Source of the DNA: Hondaea fermentalgiana
Lineage: Eukaryota; Sar; Bigyra; Thraustochytrida; Thraustochytriidae
Assembly (NCBI GenBank): GCA_014084085.1
Contig: NPFB01000020.1
Coordinates: 195,080-259,079, forward strand
Length of the DNA stretch: 64,000 nucleotides
Direction: 5' to 3'
How positions within the stretch are numbered: the stretch's first letter is position 1; each line of letters begins with the position of its first letter. The translations under genes and the position numbers were made by a program. The notes under the pieces were generated by a model, which worked only from the letters and a program-made list of their open reading frames with translations, was not told the origin of the DNA and did no database searches. This document shows, piece by piece, positions 38,601 through 44,956 of the stretch.

Positions 38601-41600
38601 CGAGCAGCTCGTCGTTGGAAAGAAAAAAGAAGCGTGAAAAATACAGTCGCTTGGTCTCCAAGTACGAGCTTAGACCCTTGTTGATTTGCTCCAGCATCTC
38701 GTCGATTTCGTGGAACTGCTCGAGAAGATGGTCTACCTTGGCAATAAAGGTCACCTTTGGCGCCGAGTGGACAAGGTCCATGATATCACGCCACATTTTG
38801 CTCACCTGTTGGAAAGTTTGGCCTTCGTTTGGCATTTGCCGCATAATGTCTTCCGAGGCAAAAATAGGGTCAAGGTACAACCAAGCTGTCTGCACCTTGA
38901 TCCAGGCGTCAATGAGGTCCCGCGTGTACACAAGAAAGTGTTCCCATTCTGCCATTTTCTCTTCCATGAATTTGCAATACGGCGATCCCCGCATGGTTTG
39001 CGTTTTCACCAGATGATCGTCCAACAGCGTTTGCAGCTCGTCGAGGTTGCCGCCCTGAAGAATGAATGTGCCTGTGTCCTTGTACGACTGTGTTGCGTAT
39101 TCGAGCGGAGCCCACTCTGCCATCATCTTGGTGTGCGCATTTTCAATGGCGTGTTCCTTGGAAGCACCTTCGGAAATGGCCTCGAGGGCCTCCACATGTT
39201 CTCCGACCTGGAGTTCGATAAGACGCGACAGCGTCATGTTGTCGTCAGGAACGATCGGGAACCCAAGCAAGTCGGAAATTTGCGTCCAGTGACGCTCGCG
39301 AAGGCCATCATTAGAGATGATGCTAAGAAGGGGGATGTCATCCCGAAACTCGTTCAACTTGGCCTTGATCGCGTCGGCGCAGCTGGCAACCGCCGGTGCC
39401 TCATCCTTGAGGCTTTCTGCTAGCTGGTGCGCAGCGCGGAACATCTCTCCTACTTCCCGCTCGACGTGTTCGCCATCGAGAGTGAAGACCACACCGTGGT
39501 TCCAACGTTGAAATTGAGTCTGAAAACGGTTGGCCAAGCTCCAAAAGGTCTCGAATGGCTTGAGGGCCTCATCGACAAGCGTCAGCGCCTTAAATTCAGT
39601 GCTTGTGAGTCCAAGTCGATCTTCTTCGTCGTGCAAAAGGTCTGCGCGCCGTTTTGCACCTTCAACAAGAGCACGTGCCTCCTCCGTGGCCCGCAATTGT
39701 GCCTTGGCGTGACGCATATCACCCTGATCCTTCAGCTTGGCGACGGACTTTGAAATAGACGAAAGCTCTTGGATAAAACGGTCCCGGTCGAGTTGGAACT
39801 GTCCTTCGAGCTGTTCGCGCTCGCGCCTCAGCATCGCTGCAGCATCTTCCACAAGATGGTCCACCTTGTGGACCCACGAGTACGTGATGCCAAGAGGGCG
39901 GAGGAGATCTGCCTCAACCTGCATTTGATTCCGAAAAATGAAATCGAGGCGGTGCTTCACGTCGGCCACATCCGCGAGGAGGGCGTCAAGCCCCTTGCTC
40001 TGAAACCCGCGCAGGTACTCTTCAGCATCAATGAGCGCGTGAGAGTCCGCTGGGACCTTGGCCAGACGCTCGGCGGACTCGCTGAAAGCCTTGCAGACGT
40101 CAAGATTGCGACGAATGTTGTCTTGCACGGCAAAGCGAAGCAGGTGCTGTCGCTGCGCCTCGATTTCGGCCAAAATTTGCGAGTTGAGATCCTGACAATC
40201 GATGGTCTGCGCGCCGAGAACGGCCGTCTCCTTCGTTTCTGCACAAACGCGCATCTGCATTTGCGCAAGCGCGTCAAGCTCGTCTTGCAGTTCTTGAAGA
40301 CGTGTGCTGGGTCGCAGCTTGCTGTTGAGAGCGTCCCAGGCGTTGAAGATGGGTTCGAACGGCACGTACATGGCAATTGCAGTCTGGCACGAGGCGTTAC
40401 TTGCGATGAGAATGTCCTCGATACGCTGCCGAAAACGGGACACGGAATCCTCGGAAGGTGAGATGTCCATCACGTATGTGCTCTGCTGCGCCAGTGCCGT
40501 TGCAAGCCCTCCTTCTGCACCCTTTCCCTCGTTCGTACCATTGGGCTGACCTCGGCCTGCATTTCTGCCAGTGGACGGATCCTCTGTTGTATTGACGAGA
40601 GGCATGCTCTCGTCAATCTCGTCGAGGAATTCGAGATTGAGCCCAATGCCTTTGCGCTCAATACGTACGACTCGGTTCAGACATGTTGAGATTGTGTCGA
40701 TTACGTGCGAGAGGCCATTGACAATCTTCTCGAGGTCCACCTCGAGACACACGGCCCGGGGCTGGGTTGTTGAGTCTGCACCACTATCAACACGAGTCAC
40801 GACAAGCTTGTTGTAGAAGGCGCTCCGAAGTGTCGCCGTGAGTTCAGACTTGTACGGGTGTGGTTTGCTCGCCTTGTCAGGTCCGCCACGGCCAAGCCGC
40901 AGAAAGAATGATAGTAGTCGCTGGAGTGAATCAAGGACCAGGCCTCTCAGCTGGCGAGCCATGAGCGTCGCGGCGCTCTCGAAAAGGGACTGAAGATCGT
41001 TCTGGGACATTTCACAGAGGCGAACACCAAGCGTATCGAGAGGAGGCGCGTCGCCTTTGGCAGCTTCCGTAAAGATGCGAACCACTTCAGGGTGCCACTG
41101 ATGCAGAAAAATGTCTCGCACAGTTTGAGCGTGTTCAACTTGAGCTTCAACAAAGACTTCGAGCGTAGGCGGCTTCCAGCTGCATCGAAGAGCTTCGTCA
41201 TCGGTTGAGGGCAAATTTACCAAGGAGAGATGCGCATAGTCTTGCCACAAGTGCAGCACCTGGCGAATCAAGGGGTTCACGAGCGTGAGATATCTCCTGA
41301 TGTGCTCACGTGTGCCTTGAAACGTCTCTCTCCAGTACCGTGGAGCATCTGCATGAAAATGAACGGGATCCCTGCGCTGGCAGCTCGATGGAATATATGG
41401 AATTCCAAGTCGAGAGCGCTGCTGTGCGTCTCTCAAAATATAGTCGAGAATTGCGCGGCGCACAGCGCACTGATAGTCATATTCCACATTTTTGGTCAAG
41501 GTCGCAACGAGGGTTTGAAAGGTTTGCACCAGACTCGAAGCATTTTCATGGGTAATTCTTGGCGCAGGAAGGAGATCGGAAACGCGCTGAAGCCACTCTC

Positions 41601-43284
41601 GCCGAATTGGAGCAAGCGTCTTATCGTCCACACCGTGCCGAACGTACCACACGTACTGCTGTGCAATATCTTCCTCTGTGCCGAGAAATGTGCGGGACGA
41701 AGTGCCTGAACGCGAAGCGAAAGGGGCCTGTTGAGGGGAGTTGACCTCTGGGCTTGTAGCTTGGTCCACTGCAGGAAGGTATGTAGCTCGCACTGCCGCT
41801 TGTTGCGCCTGAAGACTCTCCGTGGCGACAAAGGTCATTCCTTTGCCGAATCGACGTAGATTTCGGCGCTGCGCCGCGCTGTGAGCGTCGCGGGCGATGG
41901 AGTCGACATCAAAGGGCTCACGACGCTCAGGAACAGCACGCGGCGAATAATTTGGCATGTCAAGAGGATCACGATCAACCTGGCCCAGGGCCTGAGCCCG
42001 CCGTACATCGAGTGTGACAGCAGCGAGAAAATCTTCGCGATCTTGCGTGGGAGCCTTGCGATGACCCGAGAACATATCGCAGGTTGGTGACGAGTCCGTT
42101 GTTCCTTGACGCTGATGTCGGCTTGAAGCCTTTGCGGCGCTCCTGGAGGCCAGACGCTCGAGTGCCAGGACACGTGCTTCTGGTGAATAGTAGGTCCCAA
42201 TGCGATCGGGCAGTTTGCGATCAGATTCGTCTTGAGAGACATGTACAGCAGCAAGGGTGCGTGCGTGCTGGTTGAGCAGCGAGGGATGGGCTTGCTCACC
42301 CCGAATATCCCCTGCGAGCCTCCGAAGGCTCTTTTCCCGACGCATGAATCGCAGCGAGGTTTCCTCCGTCCGCGCACGCGGAGAACGTTGAGCGCTCATT
42401 GATGCGTACTGTGCCGTGAGGAGCCTCTTGGAACTGCCTCGCCAGCTTGGTGAGGATGTATACTCGGAGTTGAGGCCGCTGAACGAGTCAGCGGATCCGA
42501 GGCTCATTCTGCGTACGGTTGCTTGACGTTTTTCGAGCCTCACAACGCTCTGCGAGTCGAGTGCGAGATCCTTGCACGATCCATCGGGGAACCAAACGCA
42601 CGAGACGCTGTCGTGTCTTCCAATGGTTCGCTTTTGTGACGAGATTCTTGCTGCGCGAGGCGAGGCTACCTTTCGCGCTTCTACGCCGCCGGGGTTCTCT
42701 GTCGCAGAGGGAGGTCGAGGCTCGTGCAATTTTCCCAAGACTGCAGAAGATCCAGGCAGCCCTCCGCCAGGCGAAAATTGCAGTCGAATTTGACGATCAA
42801 AAGCTACAAGCTTGCCGCAGCCGATATCAAGGGCAAATACTTGGGACGGATTTTTCGATGCGAGCTCACCAAACCCGCGAAAGACCCCACGAAGAACAAA
42901 GCGCATCGTGTCCACGCAATCTTTGTAGGTGTCATCATTGAGCCAATTAACGGCCCGAAAATCAATACGTAGCGCATTGACGCTCTCTTCCTCCCGCGGA
43001 AGCTTGGCGATGATACGCAGACCGTTGACTTCTGCGTATTGAGAAGCCATAATAAAGCTCGGGACAACTGCCCCCAGCTTGTACTTTCTGAATTGGACAA
43101 CGCCAACATCGGGAATGATAAAGGAGCTGCGTTCCCGACAGACGGCTAGCATCCAATTACACATGCCATTCCAGACCTTGCGAAAGGCATCTTCACTTGC
43201 TTCACCTTCAAGAATGCCCTGCGCCAGCAACCAAGGTTGAATTTCGGCTGCTACCGCTGCAGCAGACTCGCCGTCGTCCATCAT
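29617..43284 (-). CDS. Axonemal inner-arm-type dynein heavy chain with N-terminal CCDC81/HU-like module
   Basis: A 4555-residue motor subunit in one uninterrupted frame. Four AAA P-loops are visible: AAA1 GPAGTGKTET near 1813 with Walker B CFDEFNR, AAA2 GGPLAGKT near 2095, AAA3 VGPTGTGKS near 2457 and AAA4 VGVGGSGRQSL near 2828. A long coiled-coil stalk (about 3050-3375) carries the microtubule-binding tip. The C-terminus has CPLYRTPDRRG and TGRSSNFV, typical of axonemal dyneins. IELEVLSVIAQQ and GAQPPLELLRQ place it nearest the single-headed inner-arm group (DNAH1/3/7/12-like); the exact isoform is uncertain. Residues about 27-170 resemble the two HU-like domains of CCDC81, followed by about 370 disordered residues before the tail. 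The frame opens at GTG 43293; ATG codons at 43284 and 43281 follow, and I start at 43284. It implies a flagellated life stage. Confidence 0.95.
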   Translation of the reverse strand: MMDDGESAAAVAAEIQPWLLAQGILEGEASEDAFRKVWNGMCNWMLAVCRERSSFIIPDVGVVQFRKYKLGAVVPSFIMASQYAEVNGLRIIAKLPREEESVNALRIDFRAVNWLNDDTYKDCVDTMRFVLRGVFRGFGELASKNPSQVFALDIGCGKLVAFDRQIRLQFSPGGGLPGSSAVLGKLHEPRPPSATENPGGVEARKVASPRAARISSQKRTIGRHDSVSCVWFPDGSCKDLALDSQSVVRLEKRQATVRRMSLGSADSFSGLNSEYTSSPSWRGSSKRLLTAQYASMSAQRSPRARTEETSLRFMRREKSLRRLAGDIRGEQAHPSLLNQHARTLAAVHVSQDESDRKLPDRIGTYYSPEARVLALERLASRSAAKASSRHQRQGTTDSSPTCDMFSGHRKAPTQDREDFLAAVTLDVRRAQALGQVDRDPLDMPNYSPRAVPERREPFDVDSIARDAHSAAQRRNLRRFGKGMTFVATESLQAQQAAVRATYLPAVDQATSPEVNSPQQAPFASRSGTSSRTFLGTEEDIAQQYVWYVRHGVDDKTLAPIRREWLQRVSDLLPAPRITHENASSLVQTFQTLVATLTKNVEYDYQCAVRRAILDYILRDAQQRSRLGIPYIPSSCQRRDPVHFHADAPRYWRETFQGTREHIRRYLTLVNPLIRQVLHLWQDYAHLSLVNLPSTDDEALRCSWKPPTLEVFVEAQVEHAQTVRDIFLHQWHPEVVRIFTEAAKGDAPPLDTLGVRLCEMSQNDLQSLFESAATLMARQLRGLVLDSLQRLLSFFLRLGRGGPDKASKPHPYKSELTATLRSAFYNKLVVTRVDSGADSTTQPRAVCLEVDLEKIVNGLSHVIDTISTCLNRVVRIERKGIGLNLEFLDEIDESMPLVNTTEDPSTGRNAGRGQPNGTNEGKGAEGGLATALAQQSTYVMDISPSEDSVSRFRQRIEDILIASNASCQTAIAMYVPFEPIFNAWDALNSKLRPSTRLQELQDELDALAQMQMRVCAETKETAVLGAQTIDCQDLNSQILAEIEAQRQHLLRFAVQDNIRRNLDVCKAFSESAERLAKVPADSHALIDAEEYLRGFQSKGLDALLADVADVKHRLDFIFRNQMQVEADLLRPLGITYSWVHKVDHLVEDAAAMLRREREQLEGQFQLDRDRFIQELSSISKSVAKLKDQGDMRHAKAQLRATEEARALVEGAKRRADLLHDEEDRLGLTSTEFKALTLVDEALKPFETFWSLANRFQTQFQRWNHGVVFTLDGEHVEREVGEMFRAAHQLAESLKDEAPAVASCADAIKAKLNEFRDDIPLLSIISNDGLRERHWTQISDLLGFPIVPDDNMTLSRLIELQVGEHVEALEAISEGASKEHAIENAHTKMMAEWAPLEYATQSYKDTGTFILQGGNLDELQTLLDDHLVKTQTMRGSPYCKFMEEKMAEWEHFLVYTRDLIDAWIKVQTAWLYLDPIFASEDIMRQMPNEGQTFQQVSKMWRDIMDLVHSAPKVTFIAKVDHLLEQFHEIDEMLEQINKGLSSYLETKRLYFSRFFFLSNDELLEILAETKDPTRVQPFLKKCFEGIKSLRFRSDDQGRPTISHMISSEGESVQLTQEIAPHEANGAVEVWLLQLEEEMCRTVKHFVREAIADYPTKSRGRWILDWAGQVVLAVGSAFWTQEVETELRGTSGGGLAAYESQLSDQLSSLVTLVRGELSKLERATLSALAVIDVHARDVVRLLAEASVSSVQDFDWTSQLRYYWENETLAVKIITSSLEYGYEYLGNSSRLVITPLTDRCYRTLMGALHLQYGGAPEGPAGTGKTETVKDLAKALARQCVVFNCSDGLDYLAMAKFFKGLASSGAWACFDEFNRIELEVLSVIAQQISSIQGAIARRAQVFEFEGTEINLRWTANVFITMNPGYAGRSELPDNLKALFRTVAMMVPDYAMIAEIILFSYGYADSRNLANKIVTTYKLCSEQLSSQDHYDYGMRAVISVLKAAGALKRQFPDEDESIIVLRSICDVNLAKFISQDLPLFKGIISDLFPGVVLPDPDYVHLTAAAEEACAAADLGIEPVPVFMEKVIQLYEMLVVRHGLMIVGGPLAGKTMSWKVLSRALTTLCERQQMPCKLADHELATDVFQINPKAVTMQQLYGCFDMVSHEWSDGVLAKTFRDACKATDNRRKWILFDGPVDAVWIENLNTVLDDNKKLCLMSGEIIAMSDYMNMVFEPIDLAVASPATVSRCGMVYMEPEKLGWRPMADAWLRRLREKVGDEGCETLREIFDWLVAPSLYFYRKNVTELAPTSDLMLVRSMTQLIDTLVYDVQTTPVPADCLEPLTVFALVWSVGGTANNAGRESFDAFFRSLTSGSSSGAGTGGAHGKESRALTQTLPKEGLVYDYFVQVDESRGVCDWKPWTSTLAQEPDFAKDAVYASIIVPTKDTARYTYLLRLAVQESRPLLFVGPTGTGKSAYTSQYLLNDLDPEAYQILMLGFSAQTSVTQVQGIIDASLDRRRKGVFGPSLGRKCVIFLDDVNMPQPETYGAQPPLELLRQGMKYGGWYDFKDLSFRHMVDCFYVAAMGPPGGGRNHVSPRFLRHFHMVGVTEFDEASMSRIFSSLMRWNMKCHGCSGIGILRAGQGAVDATMEVYRRSVQELLPTPSRSHYLFNLRDVSRVIQGMTQFVLSDASTPEDIARLWAHETLRVFGDRLVDGVDRDKLVGEMMSPAMKSHFGKDFAESFSHLADESTGMVSASGSFRESAANWTTARRVLFGSLKSSAYEQVVDLDDLRALCEAKLEEYNTISPKPMDLVMFLYAIEHTVRICRVIGTPGGNALLVGVGGSGRQSLTRLAASMRGYQVFQIELSRNYGVTDWHADLRRVLALAGGRGEDTVFLLSDAQIKEESFVEDINSLLNSGEVPNMLAADEKAELCELARAAAKQERRSVETPEALYAFVVERVRSRLHLVLAFSPIGEAFRARIRRFPSLVNCCVIDWFSEWPQDALTSVAERFLDDLDPGADEMLKATCVALCKKFHVSTAKYAKRFMQELRRPYYVTPTSYLELINAFKTMLSVKRSEVEQTLRRYEVGLEKLQFTEDSVQGMQKELQDLQPVLVRTTRQTEEMMAAVEKEQTEADKIATVVKSEEAIANEKAQSAKGIKEECEADLAKAMPVLESAIAALNTLSKSDITEVKSMKSPPDGVKLVMEALCIMMNVKPIKAKDPNDASKKINDYWEPAKKTLLSDPKLLKTLIDYDKDNIDPKVVQKATTYVENPDFDPEKIKKASRAAYGLCCWIRAMVQYDSVAKVVAPKRAALAEAEQEFELVMAGLREKQAELSKIESRVAGLARQLEECKERKRDLEQQVSDCTAKLDRAEKLISGLGGEKARWGEEAVRLRGLLGNLIGNVLVCSGMIAYLGPFTVTFRREITAAWITEAIAMHIPCSSAEEMNLVQTLGDKVKIRAWTIQGLPVDEYSIENGIMLSNSRRWPLMIDPQGQANKWVRNMEAEHELKVCKLSDANYLRTMENAVQFGHPVLLENIEESLPAALEPLLLKQVFKKGGVPSIRLGDATVEYSERFRFYMTTKLRNPHYLPEISVKVTLLNFMITPVGLEDQMLGIVVARERPDLEREKSQLIIETSKNQEMLRDIEDKILKVMSSSEGNILDDASAIEVLSKSQTVAKEISVKQEVANKTSAQIDAARQHYVPIARRAATMFFCCSDLAFVDPMYQYSLTWFVDLYEASIEKSEPQELVSRRLEVLETHFTDSLYRNICRSLFERDKLLFSFLLCMRLHADAVPPSLFRFLVSGPVRAGNEPPENPCAQWLPDTAWSAFDLLCEAMEDAGGDDALRSSLSGQDQAVWEAFYQSPQPEVKPALPTPWEEDGLLKLCVLRSLRPDRVVPAVRDYVAKTMGPRFVEPPRFDLEACWQDSRPHTPLVFVLSPGSDPMAALSKLADQRGVPLASLSLGQGQGVIAERMIDRGVVKGSWVVLQNCHLYPSWMPTLEQIVERLGHTYSKAGVGIGGGEAERPSEDFRLWLTSYPSEKMPVAILQSGVKMTNEPPKGLRSNLVRSYFTDPISDPEFFETCVSSRAREFKRLVFGLCFFHAVVQERRSFGPLGWNVPYGFNEDDLRISVRHLRMFVEGDEEDGSNSNDGLPFKALVYTIGACNYGGRVTDDQDRRLLDALLKAYMNPDLAETDNYAVSPCGLYKVPSPTSHAAYVEILRDLPAEAEPQVFGLHANADITRAQQETLELFRAVQATQPRSQADGGGDGASAEHVVEEMAESILEKLPARFDVEAARVRFPVLYEESMNTVLTQELVRYNVLTDAIRESLLDLIKATQGLVVMSAELENIFYALLDGIVPQLWMSRSYPSLRGLTGYIGDLVDRLAFFQRWVDEGTPTVFWISGIFFTQSFNTAILQNFARRHQLPIDTIDFSFVIDADASLASEKGDGALVNGMYLQGGIWDAETHAIAECRPKELYSVAPTIHLLPAVTMGSKSEEGDLSEEAKVSKYACPLYRTPDRRGVLATTGRSSNFVMMVDLPCAPGTSPHHWIIRSVALLLEPPR

Positions 43285-43910
43285 TGTCCGCACGCCCGTG
43301 TGCCCGTGATGGCTGGCTTCCTGTCTTTTGCGAAGAAGCAGCAGGAATCGCTGTTATAGAGGCCCAAGCAAGCAAAGCAAAGCAAAACAAAGCAAAGCCA
43401 AGCGAGCAAGCGAGCTCGTCTCGTAAGTCCGGTAAGGAAGGGCGACAACGCCGCAGCGCAAATCGGCCGAGCCCGCGCCAGGCTCCACTTTTGCGAAGCC
43501 CCGAGCCCGCCGCAAGCGGCTCGTCGCTGCTATACCTGGCCCCTCCGCGGTTTGCTCGCTTTCGTAATACTTGCCCTCGTAACATAAGGCTGGGTCAGGC
43601 AGCTGGGATTGCCGTCAACGGCCATTTCTCAAGTCATCATCAAAACCCGGCAAGAACAAATGCTAGCTGATCCAGCGGTTTCTCTCCTGGGAAGCACCCT
43701 CTTAAGGGATGAGTAAAGGGGAAGGGGAAGGTAGAGGGAGGGGCGGAGTAAGAAGGAGGGAGACCACTTCGACAAAGAGTGGCTTCCCTACTATCGCTTT
43801 GGCAGATACATTGCTCAAGAGTATGCAGACGGTATGCAGACGCAATGCTGCTGTACAAGAATCGTGCAAGTCATGGAAAAAAAATAGGATGAGGTCGATG
43901 TTGATGTCGG
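43285..43910. other. Intergenic region between dynein start and rhodanese end
   Basis: Both neighbours are on the minus strand, so this holds the dynein promoter and 5' UTR and the rhodanese 3' UTR. Apart from an AAAGC microsatellite and a GGGAAGGGGAAGG purine run near 43717 nothing is seen. Confidence 0.55.
43365..43413. repeat. (AAAGC)n pentanucleotide tract
   Basis: AAGCAAAGCAAAGCAAAACA continues as AAGCAAAGCC, then GCGAGCAAGCGAG, about 80-130 bases upstream of the dynein ATG. Confidence 0.75.
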
Positions 43911-44756
43911 TCAAGATGATGCTGATGTAGATACTGTTTCCTGTGCTGCAGGAGCGTTTGCCTCCGTCGCCATCGGGTCAGATGTCGTGACATTAAGTTC
44001 GGGCCCTGTGAGGACTTGAAGTTTGCCAGGATCGCCAATGACGGACGTCCATCCCTGGGGCAAAAGATCCCACGCCTTGCCAAAGACGTGAACAGTTTTC
44101 GTGTCCTTGCCTTCCGCGCTGACGACCTTGCCAACGTCATGCGCCCACTGGAAACGAACAGAGATTACGACGCCATGATCGATAATGGGCGGCCACAAGT
44201 GACTGGCTCTATTAGTTCTATGCTCGCCGTTTCTACGCATTGATCACCCTTGAGGCGAGCTGCATGGCATCATCGATGATTTCAATCAAAGACAAGTTAT
44301 CGCCGTTCAACTTACGAGCAAAATGCCACCACTGAGATTCGAGAACTTGCGATCGGGATACTCCTTTTGCAGCTTACTGGCTTTCACGCCTGAGCGGTAG
44401 CCGACCGTGCAATACAGGATAATCTCGCAATTGGACCCCTTCGCATTCAAGTTGACATCGGCGGGCTCGGACAGTAAGCGATCAAGCTCATCTTCACGAA
44501 GCGATCCAGGCACCGAGGATACTTGCTCCCCCTTGGGACGGCAATCAACCAGGACGGGTTTACCTTCGTCCTGTTCCTTCGACAGCGCCTCGTTGACCTG
44601 TTTTGGGTCTGCGTCCCGCACGCCGGGAAAGGACTTGGCCTTGTACGCCGCAAACATCTTGGTGATGGCGGCTCGGCGCTCTTCGTCACTCTGCGGCGTC
44701 GCGTCAAATAGCGTGCCGGTCGCCACCTTGTTGGCGAAGTTCATCAGCGCTTGCAT
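43911..44756 (-). CDS. Rhodanese-domain protein, two exons
   Basis: Exon 1 is 44316-44756 and exon 2 is 43911-44147, together encoding 225 residues. The rhodanese domain runs from VLVDCRPKGEQVSSVPGS (about residue 68) through IILYCTVGYRSG (active-loop Cys at 116) to the splice-joined NLSGGILLWAHDVG. A C-terminal KTVHVFGKAWDLLP segment follows, as in related plant and algal rhodaneses. Without splicing the frame would stop after GGILLVS, inside the intron. Rhodaneses transfer sulfane sulfur through a Cys persulfide; substrate and compartment here are unknown. ATG at 44756 has CACC before it. An ATG at 44969 is in frame but lies within the end of the upstream mannosidase gene, so it is less likely. 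Confidence 0.82.
44148..44315 (-). other. Spliceosomal intron of the rhodanese gene (168 nt)
   Basis: The donor is CTC|GTAAGT at 44315 and the acceptor is TTTCCAG|TGG ending at 44148. Removal joins GGILL directly to WAHDVG, restoring the GGILxW motif of rhodaneses in phase 0. In-frame stops lie inside the intron. Confidence 0.85.
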
Positions 44757-44956
44757 GGTGACTCGCTGCTCTCGCGCTGTACGCGTCTTCGCAGTCGGGC
44801 CGTCCTTGGAGTTCTGGTGTTTGTTTGGCTTGGCCCAAAATCCCGATTTCTTGTGCCGTAGTAGTAAACGGTAGGAAGGCGTAGCACTGCATGAGAAAGA
44901 GATCAATGTAGAATCGACCGATCGATCGATACATAAAAGCTCGAAAAAACCCCAAA

